A stretch of DNA of 64,000 nucleotides, taken from the NCBI GenBank assembly GCA_902168225.1, contig CABHOW010000164.1:1-64000 (forward strand), read 5' to 3'. The notes below the pieces were generated by a model. That model was not told the DNA's origin. It saw nothing but the letters and a program-made list of their open reading frames with translations, and searched no databases. This stretch comes from an uncultured Flavihumibacter sp. Its GTDB lineage: Bacteria > Bacteroidota > Bacteroidia > Chitinophagales > Chitinophagaceae. Below, one piece after another: positions 1-8,095 of the stretch. The position numbers were made by a program, and so were the translations under genes. Each line of letters starts with the position of its first letter. Positions within the stretch are counted from its first letter, which is position 1.

Positions 1-255
1 ATTTATTAAAATATCTAATGTGCCTACTTTTGTAATAACTTGATTAACGCAGTTCTCAACTGATGGAGTTGAAGAAACATCTAACGCAAGTAGTTCAATA
101 TCCAGGCCTTCAGCTTCAATTCGTTTTTTTATGAGATCGCTTTTGTCCAAGTTTCGCATTGTTGCAAAAACCTTGTAGCCATTTTGTGCAAACAGAATAG
201 AGGTTTCTAGCCCTAATCCTGTTGATGTTCCGGTTATTAATACATTTTTCTTCAT
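1..255 (-). CDS. Short-chain dehydrogenase/reductase, 3'-truncated by window edge
   Basis: The N-terminal 85 residues of a Rossmann-fold SDR oxidoreductase are visible; the stop lies beyond the left edge. The protein opens with a beta strand and the nucleotide-binding glycine motif TGTSTGLG (residues 8-15), followed later by a D-V pair (about residues 64-65) and, at the edge, the LDILIN stretch that precedes the usual NNAG motif. Its ATG (253-255) overlaps the TGA of the upstream acetyltransferase gene by ATGA, so the two are translationally coupled and share one cassette. The substrate cannot be told. No attC lies between them. Confidence 0.85.
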   Translation of the reverse strand, partial: MKKNVLITGTSTGLGLETSILFAQNGYKVFATMRNLDKSDLIKKRIEAEGLDIELLALDVSSTPSVENCVNQVITKVGTLDILIN

Positions 256-824
256 TTGCTTATTGATTTTATCTGCTGCGCCGGCACACCTGCTACAATT
301 GTATTATCCGGTACGTCTTTAGTTACAAGAGCACCTGCTGCAACAATAGCATTCTCGCCCACTGTAATTCCGGGTAAAATTGTAGCACCTGCACCAAGCC
401 AAGCATTTCTTTTTATTAAAATAGAACCAAGTATAAGCGATTTTCTTTCCGTAGGGTTAATTGGATGATTTTCTGTTACGAGATTAACCCGTGGACCAAT
501 CAATACATCATCTTCAATTGTTATTCCTCCTAAATCCAAAAAGCTGCATGCATGATTTATAAAAACGTTTTTACCGATAGTAATATGGTGTCCAAAGTTT
601 GTATAAAATGGGATAAAAATAGTAGTTGTCTTATCAATTTCTTTATTGATAATTTTACTTAGTCGATCTCTTATTTCGTCTGTATTTATAGATGTATTGA
701 GTTCGGCTGTAAATCGTATTGTTTGTGAAACAACTTCCCATACTTTGGACATTTCCGGATCATTGTTGTCGATTTTACCTCCTTGCAACATTCTAAAGAA
801 AATATCCTTTTTATTTATTGGCAT
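252..824 (-). CDS. LbH-type sugar O-acetyltransferase (maltose/galactoside acetyltransferase-like)
   Basis: A 190-residue left-handed beta-helix acetyltransferase that would transfer acetyl from acetyl-CoA to a sugar or similar hydroxyl. An alpha-helical N-terminus (1-65) is followed by hexapeptide repeats (about 80-180). The likely catalytic His is H120 in TENHPIN, and [14 protein letters not shown] is the typical C-terminal coil. The open frame runs upstream to 974, but that extension is translated from the attC element at 850-985. The ATG at 824 is chosen because it starts the conserved helical domain. It ends in an ATGA overlap with the SDR gene. Confidence 0.85.
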   Translation of the reverse strand: MPINKKDIFFRMLQGGKIDNNDPEMSKVWEVVSQTIRFTAELNTSINTDEIRDRLSKIINKEIDKTTTIFIPFYTNFGHHITIGKNVFINHACSFLDLGGITIEDDVLIGPRVNLVTENHPINPTERKSLILGSILIKRNAWLGAGATILPGITVGENAIVAAGALVTKDVPDNTIVAGVPAQQIKSISK

Positions 825-849
825 ATTACTAATGATGTTTTTAAATGAT

Positions 850-985
850 ATAGAACGGTCAGGGCTTGGCGAAGGTTGCGGGGGATATATTGTGTCACTC
901 GCTTGGTCATCCCGCCAAGGCGGGACTAATGCTGATAGGCGATATTCGTAAGCCCAATTTGCACAAAACAACATTTTGTAGGCAG
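850..985. repeat. attC-like site, family C
   Basis: Opens with AACGGTCAGGGCTTGGCG and closes with CAACATTTTGTAGGCAG. It lies 3' of the S41 peptidase gene, which is the position of a cassette recombination site. An internal CCCGCCAAGGCGGG hairpin is present. Confidence 0.75.
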
Positions 986-1015
986 TTGTTTTTATACATT
1001 ACAGTCATATCCTAA

Positions 1016-2098
1016 CTACTTTTTCCCTCCGTCTTTCAAAGCCTCCGATTCTCTTTGACGTTTGATAAGCAGGTCGTTGAGATATTTTGCTCTGTCGTTA
1101 TTGTTTTTAGATTCAGCAATTATTGTTTTTAAAGCTGCAATTTGAGCTTCCAACAAAGCCTGTTCTTTTGATACTTTAACATCAGGCTGAACTCCTTTGC
1201 CTTCCCAATCGGTTTTTGTTATTGGGTTAATTGAATAACTGAATGGAATGCTTGCACTGAAATGTTCATTTAATCGGTAAGGACGAGTTCCATGTGCGCC
1301 GCCACCTGTAGTTTCTCCAATAACAGTTGCTCTTTTTTGCGCTTGCATATTGTAAGCAAAATCTTCTCCTGCTGAAAATGTACCGTTGCTAACCAAAATG
1401 AAAAGATTCTTACTTGCTAACTTCTTGCCTGGCACTACAGGTAAGGTCCAATATTGACGAATGGTATGTTCGTCATTATTAATTTGGTCAGTCATATGGG
1501 TTTCATCTGCAAAGAAATAACTTTCAATCAACACAACACCATCAGGTGCAAACCCATGATTGTCCCTCAAGTCAAGTATGATAGCATCTGTATTTGATAA
1601 GAATGCCATAGCGCCCGTGGCAGTTTCTTTTATCCAATCACCATTCCAAAAAGCATTCAATTTGAGATAACCAATATTGCCTTCTAAAATTTCTACTTTG
1701 CGAAATCCATAATTATCATTCTCGCCACGTTTTTTGAAATCATCAATCACTTGTTGTGTTGGTGGCTCACCCGGAACTTCGGGTGGAATCAATGTAGCGG
1801 AATAATCAACACCAAGATGCCCATCTTGGTTTATTGAGTGCAGATCGTCTGTCAATATTTTAGCAAAAACTTGTCCGTTACTGATGGTATCGTAAGCATG
1901 ATTTTTTACCCGATTGCGAATACCCTCTGTCATTTTTTTTGCAACGTCGGGATATACATAATGACTTTCCAGTTTAGTACATAAGGAATCAATAATTGCT
2001 TTTTTTGTTGCCGAAGTCAATATTTGATTTTGGGCAGCTAACGATGTGCTGATTATTAAAAGAAATAGTACTAATTTGAAATATTGAAAATGTCGCAT
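1016..2098 (-). CDS. S41 family C-terminal-processing-type peptidase, secreted
   Basis: A 360-residue protein with a signal peptide (about 1-22, ending LAAQ) and an S41/TSPc peptidase core. The family cleaves proteins from their C-terminal side with a Ser-Lys or Ser-based catalytic group. Recognisable blocks are QDGHLGV (91-97), the LDLRDN strand (175-180) and VSNGTFSAGEDFAY (236-249) with the catalytic Ser at 242. The downstream GETTGGGAHG (261-270) is also typical. There is no obvious PDZ domain, so it is closer to the IRBP/tricorn-like branch than to CtpA. It is alone in its cassette between sites at 850-985 and 2134-2278. Confidence 0.88.
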   Translation of the reverse strand: MRHFQYFKLVLFLLIISTSLAAQNQILTSATKKAIIDSLCTKLESHYVYPDVAKKMTEGIRNRVKNHAYDTISNGQVFAKILTDDLHSINQDGHLGVDYSATLIPPEVPGEPPTQQVIDDFKKRGENDNYGFRKVEILEGNIGYLKLNAFWNGDWIKETATGAMAFLSNTDAIILDLRDNHGFAPDGVVLIESYFFADETHMTDQINNDEHTIRQYWTLPVVPGKKLASKNLFILVSNGTFSAGEDFAYNMQAQKRATVIGETTGGGAHGTRPYRLNEHFSASIPFSYSINPITKTDWEGKGVQPDVKVSKEQALLEAQIAALKTIIAESKNNNDRAKYLNDLLIKRQRESEALKDGGKK

Positions 2099-2133
2099 AG
2101 TTAATTTATTAGTTTAAGATGTCTCGGTATAGT

Positions 2134-2278
2134 TGCACACGACCTATCTGCATTTAAGCAGAGGTAGAATTTGGAAATATATTGCTGAAATTAGTTGAAA
2201 AAGTTGACTAGCGAAAAGAAGATAAATACTTACGATACTGTCAGCCGGATTTGCTTAAATGCCTTGTTAACGGTTCGT
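2134..2278. repeat. attC-like site, unclassified
   Basis: The arms GCATTTAAGC and GCTTAAATGC pair perfectly and the right core is TTGTTAACGG. The left core reads CACGAC instead of AACG, so it is degenerate. Confidence 0.55.
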
Positions 2279-2290
2279 TGCTTATTTATG

Positions 2291-2672
2291 TTAACCTGTT
2301 CCTATCACTTTACTTCTCCGTTCTAATAAAACAGTGTCTCTCCAAACCCCATTCATTTTTCCAATTCGTTCCCTATATCCAATTATCCTAAACCCAAGTT
2401 TTTCGTGAATTTTTAGACTTGCGATATTTTCAGGAAAAATTCCTACCTGTAATGTTAAAAGTAGTTCATTTTCACTTGCAGCAATTAGTTTTTCAAGAAG
2501 TTTCTTGCCTATTCTATGTCCCCGATTTTTGTCTGATACGTAAACACTAACTTCAGCAACACCGGCATAAACACGGCGTCCTGAAACAGGTGTCAATACC
2601 TTGTTTGTAAATCTCAGAAACTTTTTCCCAGTCGTCTGCAGTCATAGTTCTAAAAATCATACCCATTCTCAT
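2291..2672 (-). pseudogene. GNAT N-acetyltransferase (phosphinothricin-acetyltransferase-like) with internal deletion
   Basis: The C-terminal frame (2291-2596, 101 residues) matches the second half of a PAT/YncA-like GNAT: YAGVAEVSVYV, a basic acetyl-CoA loop (NRGHRIGKKLLE) and GFRIIGYRERIGKMNG. The N-terminal piece is encoded just upstream in another frame: from the ATG at 2672 it reads MTADDWEKVSEIYKQGI, the usual N-terminus of this family, and then breaks at about 2597. The roughly 45 residues that normally lie between are missing, so the gene carries an internal deletion that also shifts frame. The family normally acetylates small amines; this copy is unlikely to be active. A short 101-residue product from an internal start cannot be excluded. 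Confidence 0.7.
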
Positions 2673-2705
2673 GAATTAATTGTCAATTAGTTTATCGTGA
2701 TTGTC

Positions 2706-2850
2706 TCTTAACAATGACCCCTATCTTTCAGGGCTTGCTACAGGTGTGGAATTAGAATTCCTTCTGCCCGGAACCGAAGCTGAACAACGATTTGCTCCTA
2801 ATGGTTACAAAATTAAGCCACACATGCAGCAACCCCCATGTTGAAGCCGC
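2706..2850. repeat. attC-like site, degenerate family E
   Basis: Left core CTTAAC and right core ATGTTGAAG are present, with arms GCTTGCTACAGGTGTGG and CCACACATGCAGCAAC. It lies 3' of the cupin gene, closing the AraC/cupin cassette. Confidence 0.6.
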
Positions 2851-2874
2851 TTTTTCTATCGACCAATACAAGCC

Positions 2875-3429
2875 CTAAAATTGTAATGGCGGTCCAACTA
2901 CTTTCATATCGTGGTCAGCAAATATTTTAGCTCCTTGCTCTGGTGTTGGTGGAGAAGTTAGGTTGCCTAATGCTCTGAAAAAATCTTCCATTTTTCCGGA
3001 TGGCTGAAAAAGAAAAAACATTTTTCCAATGTCGGTAAGTTGTGCAAAAGCATGAGGAACCGTTCTAGGTAAAAAAATAGTGTCTCCTGCTTTCAAGTTA
3101 TGCCTGAGTTCACCAACTTGAAAAAGATATTCGCCTTGCACAATAAAAAATATTTCATCTTGATACGGATGAACATGTAGTGGCGGCCCTCCTTTTTCAT
3201 TTCCGGTGTATTCAAAAACTGTTAAGTCTCCATTTGTGTCCTTTTGAGAAACCTTGATATCATTAGGGCTTTTCCCCCCCAATAATGTTTTTTCAGCAAA
3301 CCTACCTTCGTTAGATTTTACCACAAAGCCTTTGTTAGGTCGATTTGCTTTTTGTGCTTGAACACTTTGTCCAATCAAGGCAGCAGGAGTAGCTGCCGCT
3401 GTGATTAATAAAAATTTCTTTCTTTCCAT
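2875..3429 (-). CDS. Cupin-domain protein with Tat/Sec-like signal
   Basis: A 184-residue single-cupin protein with a hydrophobic signal (about 1-26, ending VQAQ). The metal-binding cupin motif 1 is seen as PPLHVHPYQDEIFFIVQGE (about 82-100) and motif 2 as LPRTVPHAFAQ (about 121-131). The family binds a metal and holds small-molecule enzymes or binding proteins; no substrate can be named. The AraC-family gene lies 74 bp upstream in the same cassette with no attC between, suggesting regulator and target. A TAnnTTTG box sits upstream. A paralogue is in the neighbouring cassette (4499-5074). Confidence 0.8.
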   Translation of the reverse strand: MERKKFLLITAAATPAALIGQSVQAQKANRPNKGFVVKSNEGRFAEKTLLGGKSPNDIKVSQKDTNGDLTVFEYTGNEKGGPPLHVHPYQDEIFFIVQGEYLFQVGELRHNLKAGDTIFLPRTVPHAFAQLTDIGKMFFLFQPSGKMEDFFRALGNLTSPPTPEQGAKIFADHDMKVVGPPLQF

Positions 3430-3454
3430 TATTGTATTATTTAAATTTATAATA

Positions 3455-3462
3455 CAAATTTA
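3455..3462 (-). promoter_or_regulatory. Bacteroidota -7 box candidate before the cupin gene
   Basis: Minus strand TAAATTTG matches the Bacteroidota -7 consensus TAnnTTTG exactly, 26 bp before the cupin ATG. I see no clear TTG -33 box at the expected spacing, so this is tentative. Confidence 0.35.
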
Positions 3463-3502
3463 AATGGATTAGAAAGTGGTTTGGTGGTAAGAAAACGACA
3501 TT

Positions 3503-4336
3503 TTAATAAGTGTCCGATTCTCCAAATCTTCTTTCGGGAGACCCATTGTCAAGCATGTGAAAATTAGTTGGAGTTTGATTTGTAAGCTCCTTGTAGTCTT
3601 TTACCAAATGCTGATAATCGTAATAACCGCACCTTATTGCAATAGATAGCCAATCTAAATGTGGCCCCTTATTTTTCATTCTAAAAGCGTTTTCAAAACG
3701 AACAACTTTACTGAAATACCTTGGCGAAACACCCATGCGTTCTACAAATTTTCTTTCGTATTGTCGTAAACTTAAACATGATTCTTTGGCAAGCCATTCA
3801 ACATTTAATACCTTACCTGTTCTCAAAATCAAATTACTTACTTGGTCTAACCTATGGAATTCTTTTACACCCCTATTTATTTGTTTTAATAAAAATGTTT
3901 CTACTACAACTACCATTTCATTAAAAGTGATGGCATCGTTTAGTTTATCGTTTACCTCTTTAATGTCCTTTGCAAAAATAGTTTCAGCATCAATATAGCA
4001 ATTATTTAGTTGTTGAGATGGAATACCCGTTAAACGATATAGACCGCCTGGACTAAAAACAACTTGAAATACCAAAAAGTCTTTACCCACAAATCTGTTT
4101 GTTACTTCACTTTGCTGTCCAAATAAAACAGTTTTCAAGTTCTTAAGTTTCACTCCATTACTTACATATTCAACTGTTTCTGTATCTCGTGGATAGAAGC
4201 TTAAACAATGCTCTGGTCTTGGAGGGTAAGGCTTGAAAGGAATTTTTGAGATGTCGTCAAAAACGAAATGCACTACTCGATAGACTCGAACAAATTGAGA
4301 TAAACTTGGACTTGGAGTAAATTCGGATAGTACCAT
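3503..4336 (-). CDS. AraC-family transcriptional regulator
   Basis: A 277-residue regulator with an N-terminal sensing domain (DUF6597-like, about 1-150) and a C-terminal pair of helix-turn-helix motifs (about 165-265). The C-terminal half shows the family pattern: WLAKESCLSLRQYERKFVERMGVSPRYF, then the second HTH ending in GYYDYQHLVKDYKELTNQTP. It should bind DNA and probably controls the downstream cupin gene of the same cassette; this is inferred from position. The ligand is unknown. Confidence 0.88.
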   Translation of the reverse strand: MVLSEFTPSPSLSQFVRVYRVVHFVFDDISKIPFKPYPPRPEHCLSFYPRDTETVEYVSNGVKLKNLKTVLFGQQSEVTNRFVGKDFLVFQVVFSPGGLYRLTGIPSQQLNNCYIDAETIFAKDIKEVNDKLNDAITFNEMVVVVETFLLKQINRGVKEFHRLDQVSNLILRTGKVLNVEWLAKESCLSLRQYERKFVERMGVSPRYFSKVVRFENAFRMKNKGPHLDWLSIAIRCGYYDYQHLVKDYKELTNQTPTNFHMLDNGSPERRFGESDTY

Positions 4337-4380
4337 GAAAAGTACGCGTTTATTAAATGTTAGGGTTTTTAGTTAAAATT

Positions 4381-4488
4381 GCCTACAACGGCTCAGGCTT
4401 TGCGAAGGTTGAGGAGAGTTTTATCGCTGTCTTGGTCATCCCGCCAAGGCGGACAAGAGCCCAACTTTTGCCTGTCCAATGTTGAGAA
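4381..4488. repeat. attC-like site, short family C
   Basis: Left core CTACAACGGCTCAGGCTTTG, right core CAATGTTGAG, with GCGAAGGTTG opposite CCCAACTTTTG. At 108 bp it lacks the middle of longer family C sites. A CCCGCCAAGGCGG hairpin is retained. Confidence 0.75.
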
Positions 4489-4498
4489 TTCTTACGGG

Positions 4499-5074
4499 TC
4501 ACCACTTTTTAAAATGCGTTAGAGCAGGACCTACTTTTTTGATTCCGTGTTCGTGCCTGAACTTATCCATTTCTTCTTCGGACATGTTTTTTGTTATGCC
4601 TTCACTAATTTTTTGAAACATTTCTTCCATCTTTCCGGCTGGTTGAAAGAACATCAATATTTTGGCTTCTCCCTCGCCGACTTTAGAAAAAGCATGAGGT
4701 ACATTTCTTGGCCCAAATACCGTATCACCAGCTTTTGCGGTAAACGTTTCTTCACCTACTTTGAACAGAAATTCACCTTTAATGATGTACCAAAATTCGT
4801 CTTGGTTATAGTGCAAGTGAAACGAAGGTCCACCTTCTTTCACACGGGTGGTTTCAAAAACGCAAACGTCACCGTCACTGTCTTTTGTGGAAACTTTCGT
4901 ATTAAACGTGTCTCCTTCAAAAAGGGAAATCGGCTTGTCAAAACGGTCTTTGCCAGCCTTTACCATGAAACCCTTATCTACTCTTTCTTTATAATATCTG
5001 GCAACTGCAGCGAATGGCGCAGTTACAAAACCTGTCGCTGCTAAACAGGTTTTTACAAATGCACTACGGTTCAT
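4499..5074 (-). CDS. Cupin-domain protein with signal peptide (paralogue of 2875-3429)
   Basis: A 191-residue secreted cupin. The N-terminus has a signal-like segment (about 1-25). Motif 1 is PSFHLHYNQDEFWYIIKGE and motif 2 is FGPRNVPHAFSK, matching the paralogue one cassette away, including the trailing FFQPAGKMEE segment. The metal ligands (two His, Glu, later His) are present. The function within the cupin superfamily is unknown. This copy sits alone in its cassette, without a linked regulator. Confidence 0.8.
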   Translation of the reverse strand: MNRSAFVKTCLAATGFVTAPFAAVARYYKERVDKGFMVKAGKDRFDKPISLFEGDTFNTKVSTKDSDGDVCVFETTRVKEGGPSFHLHYNQDEFWYIIKGEFLFKVGEETFTAKAGDTVFGPRNVPHAFSKVGEGEAKILMFFQPAGKMEEMFQKISEGITKNMSEEEMDKFRHEHGIKKVGPALTHFKKW

Positions 5075-5142
5075 AAAAAATGTTTATAAGTTTTTAGAAA
5101 TTAATGAATGCTTCCATAAAGAAAAGCTATAAGATGAATAAC

Positions 5143-5280
5143 TCACAACGTTTTTACGGCTTGGCTACGGTGGGGCATTTGAAAAACGTCTGCCCGACTC
5201 TTGTACAAATGTACAATAGAATTGCTAATGTTGAATTTACGACTGTCTGCCACACTATTGCCAAACCTATGTTATAGGGC
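5143..5280. repeat. attC-like site, family B variant
   Basis: Left core TCACAACG, right core CTATGTTATAGG. Arms GGCTTGGCTACGGTGGGGCA and TGCCACACTATTGCCAAACC are complementary with few mismatches. Confidence 0.7.
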
Positions 5281-5295
5281 GTTTTTGTCATTTTA

Positions 5296-5724
5296 TTAGT
5301 CAATTAGGGAAAGTGTCAATTCTTGTGAGCCGTTTTTCCAAATGTCATTCCCTAAGTCTACTAGTTTTTGTTTGTCTTCTTCAACAACTTTGGCGAAAAT
5401 ATTGCAAGCATCCAAACCCCTTCCTTCACCGTAATAAATACCAAAACAATTAGCGGTCTTTGTTCTACTTGGCTTTGTTGGGCCGAAAACAACTTCACCA
5501 GGTTCAGTGAATATTGATGCGTTTTCTTGAATAATGTCGAGTTGAGGAACGTTGTCGATCCAAATTTCTTGACCCGAAATTCTTGCGTGATTAAAAATAC
5601 GAGTAAATGGTAAAATACTTTGAAACGCTTCAGAAGTTATTGGTGCAACATCAAGATAAAATTCAAAATTTATATCTTGTCCATCTCGCGTTGTTATTTT
5701 AAATCCTCTCATGTTTAATCTCAT
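5296..5724 (-). CDS. DUF3830 (cyclophilin-like) family protein
   Basis: A protein of about 142 residues resembling the DUF3830 cyclophilin-like family: FKITTRDGQDINFEFYLDVAPITSEAF near the start, then VVFGPTKPSRTK and CFGIYYGEGRGLD. No enzymatic role is established for the family. The frame extends to a GTG at 5754 overlapping the preceding gene's stop, but ATG codons at 5724 and 5712 begin the conserved part and are preferred. It is the last gene of a four-ORF cassette. Confidence 0.65.
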   Translation of the reverse strand: MRLNMRGFKITTRDGQDINFEFYLDVAPITSEAFQSILPFTRIFNHARISGQEIWIDNVPQLDIIQENASIFTEPGEVVFGPTKPSRTKTANCFGIYYGEGRGLDACNIFAKVVEEDKQKLVDLGNDIWKNGSQELTLSLID

Positions 5725-5744
5725 CGTTGTTATTAAGTCTGTTT

Positions 5745-6565
5745 TTAGTCGCACGGAATGCCGAAAAGGTCAAGGTCTTGTACCCAGTATCGCTTTAAAG
5801 GTCCATTTTTTTCTTGCTTAAAAATGTACCGGGAAGGAAAAAAGCATTTCTGCTCTCCCTCGACTCTCTCCCAAAGAAAGTCGTCGCTGTAGGCGAAGAA
5901 CATAGAACCGGCATGCCCGAAAACTTTTGTTGGAATTTTAGGCAAGTAGTCATAATCCCTTTTTGCTCTCCTTCTAACTGCACTATTTGTTTCTCCACAT
6001 CTGCAAAATTTCCGTTGTATTCAATCTTAAGGAGTTTATCTGAACAAAGTATCGGCATACCATAATGAGTGGTATCGAAAGATGAAATGGTTAGGGCAAT
6101 AAAGTTTGTTTTACATTCGTCCAAAGCTAATAGAACTTCGTTTATGGTAACTTTTGCAGCACCTTTGGTACCACACACAAAATAGGCAGGCGCAATATGC
6201 TGTTTTACCCTTTCGGAAAGGCTGTCAACTTTCAAAATCTTGTACAATCCACTCGTATCAACATAGCTGCTTCCAATTGGCATTAGGCTTCCGGGCTCGG
6301 GAAATTTCAGCTGATTGACCAATGTATCGAAAATAGTAGGTGGTGCTACATCTTTGTCGTGTAGAGGAATGACAATAGCCATTGTTTTTGGAGACAACTT
6401 GTAAACTGCAAAAAAGTTTATAGTTGAAAAATCACGCAAAGTGTCTGCCAATTTAATACTAGGGGCTGGCTTGCTTTGTAAGGGAGTAGGTACTGTGTTT
6501 CGCTTTTCCCTACACCCAAAAAGCAGGATAGTGATAAAAATTGCAGTTAGCGTTTTCATATACAT
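5745..6565 (-). CDS. Lipoprotein of unknown function with apparent frameshift near its 3' end
   Basis: From the ATG at 6565 (or 6559) there is a lipoprotein signal ending in the lipobox LLFGC. No family is recognised. The uninterrupted frame stops at 5795 with an implausible Ser/Arg-rich tail. At about 5960-5970, in an A-then-G run, the other frame continues sensibly: RDYDYLPKIPTKVFGHAGSM onwards to ...LKRYWVQDLDLFGIPCD and a stop at 5745. The intact protein therefore probably read through to 5745, and a one-base indel (mutation or sequencing error in a homopolymer) splits it. It follows the DUF1003 gene by a few bases in the same cassette. Confidence 0.6.
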
Positions 6566-6571
6566 AAAAGA

Positions 6572-7033
6572 TTACTTAGCTTCAGCATCTTCAAGTTTAT
6601 GAAGAATTTTAAGGATAAGTTCGTTTTGATTTTCTAAATGTTTTAAGATCATTTCAATTTCGTTTTCCGCTTTCTTATTTATTAAAAAATCTTGTTCTGC
6701 TCTTATTTCGGAGTGTTTTCCTTGTAAATTTTGTCCGATCATGATTAGAGGCATAAGAAATATTTGAATCACATTGGAAATAAATAACCATAGCACAAAA
6801 CCGGGAAAGGGGTCGAATCTTAGTGAAGCTGGAGCAAGGGTATTCCAGGTCAGCCAAATAATAGTCCAAAGAAAAATAATAATAAAAAATCCCATACTAC
6901 CAACGTGTATAGTAATCCATAAAGCTATTTCATCAAGCGTTGACAATTTTTCTTTGTGCCTATGATTAACATTATAAATTGGCTGATAGTGCTTCTTGAT
7001 ATCTTCTACTGATTGAATACTTTGATGCTTCAT
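6572..7033 (-). CDS. DUF1003 inner-membrane protein
   Basis: A 153-residue DUF1003 protein. Two hydrophobic segments (about 36-66 and 75-100) flank the conserved LAPASLRFDPFPGFVLWLF region, followed by a charged C-terminal helix likely to be cytoplasmic coiled coil. The family is a widespread membrane protein of unknown function. The open frame starts at 7078, but the ATG at 7033 begins the conserved MKHQSIQSVED region. The lipoprotein gene starts 7 bp downstream. Confidence 0.82.
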   Translation of the reverse strand: MKHQSIQSVEDIKKHYQPIYNVNHRHKEKLSTLDEIALWITIHVGSMGFFIIIFLWTIIWLTWNTLAPASLRFDPFPGFVLWLFISNVIQIFLMPLIMIGQNLQGKHSEIRAEQDFLINKKAENEIEMILKHLENQNELILKILHKLEDAEAK

Positions 7034-7064
7034 AAAAATTATATTGTTCAATAAATTATTTTTT

Positions 7065-7217
7065 CTAATCCCAGACAACTATTGCCCATTCGATTTTGTC
7101 TGGCAAAGTATAGCTTTTTATTTCTTCTTGTGTCAGCTTTTCTTTCAAATTTGCTTTTTGTAATTCGAGGATACCTTGAAGGTCAGTTACCGAATTTGCT
7201 ATGTCAAAAGTAATCAT
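7065..7217 (-). pseudogene. N-terminal fragment of a GNAT acetyltransferase
   Basis: A 50-residue ORF starting MITFDIANSVTDLQGILE and continuing LQKANLKEKLTQEE. This resembles the N-terminus of a common Bacteroidota GNAT family. After residue 34 the sequence (SYTLPDKIEWAIVVWD) departs from that family and stops. It looks like a truncated relic carried in the cassette, though a genuine small protein is possible. Confidence 0.5.
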
Positions 7218-7237
7218 TTGGATATCTCTTTAAAATG

Positions 7238-7442
7238 GCATGCAACGTTCGAGGCTAGCAGCAGGGCTGGTATTGTTGCTATGCCTGCCAGGCAACTGAA
7301 GCCAAATGAAAAACTAATGTTGAAGTTAACAACTAAAAGCCAAATAGAATTCGGTCAAGCCCGATATTAGTTGATAGTAATATGCCGCAGTTGCGGGATT
7401 ATTCCGTCCCCTAACCTTGGGCAAACCTTTTCTTGTGCTACT
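7238..7442. repeat. attC-like site, family E
   Basis: Left core ATGCAACGTTCGAGGCT; right end ACCTTTTCTTGTGCT, where the GTT has decayed to CTT-GT. The central part is nearly the same as the site at 27014-27215 (GTTAACAACTAAAAGCCAAA, then GAATTCGGTCA). Confidence 0.7.
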
Positions 7443-7895
7443 TTATTTTTTACTACTGTCTATAAGTCGTCTATGATAATTAATTTGTCCTAAATGATAG
7501 TTTAAATGTGATATCAAACGCACTAAAGTGTACTCCATTTCTGTTGGCTTGTCCCATACTACTAATGGGAAATTTTCTTTCATTTGGCTTTCTGTGAGAT
7601 TATCAAGTCCTGCTAAAACTACTTTTAATGTTTCGTCAATTTTATGTATTAGTTCTGCCTTTGAGATGTCTTTTGATGAAAATTCAAGTTCTCTCTTTCT
7701 TACATAACCTGTCTTAGCAAGCCCAATTCCAATATAGGCGTTCAAATTGCCAACTAAATGAAGGCACAAGTTGCCTGCCGAGTTTTTTACATCACCATCA
7801 ACTTTCCAAATATTTGTTTCCGTCTCAAAAAGATTAATTTCTTCTTTTACCCGTTCCAAATCTCTTTTGAATAAAATTTTAAGTGTTTCTATCAT
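7443..7895 (-). CDS. DinB/DUF1572-like four-helix metalloprotein
   Basis: A 150-residue all-helical protein of the DinB-like superfamily (DUF1572 branch). A putative metal-ligand pattern is visible: the H of LCLHLVGN in the second helix and SHLNYHLGQINYHRR near the C-terminus. Family members include thiol-dependent transferases, but most, like this one, have no assigned reaction. The ATG at 7895 is chosen over the upstream extension to 7952 because it starts the conserved MIETLKILFKRDL helix. It is a single-gene cassette. Confidence 0.75.
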   Translation of the reverse strand: MIETLKILFKRDLERVKEEINLFETETNIWKVDGDVKNSAGNLCLHLVGNLNAYIGIGLAKTGYVRKRELEFSSKDISKAELIHKIDETLKVVLAGLDNLTESQMKENFPLVVWDKPTEMEYTLVRLISHLNYHLGQINYHRRLIDSSKK

Positions 7896-8036
7896 GATAG
7901 TAAAATATAAAATTCTCCTTCTACTATTTTTACTGCTTCTATAAAAATACAAACTTTATCTCCCAATAATTCGGTAGTCATTGTCCCTTTTCAGTACGAT
8001 GGATGAAAGGCACTAAATTTTAGGCTCGTCAAAATA

Positions 8037-8095
8037 GCACAGAACGTTCAGCGTTTTGTGAAGGTTGGGCTTTTGCAAAGCCGATGTTATACGGC
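8037..8095. repeat. attC-like site, mini family C
   Basis: Only 59 bp: AGAACGTTCAGCG at the left, then GTGAAGGTTGGGCTTTTGCAAAG and GATGTTATACGG at the right. The whole centre of a family C site is deleted, leaving little more than cores and arms, about the size of classical short attC sites. Confidence 0.7.

Noticed and set aside
5745-5945. Separate 66-residue gene overlapping the lipoprotein end
   Set aside because: It lacks its own start context and continues the lipoprotein in another frame, so it is read as the shifted C-terminus.
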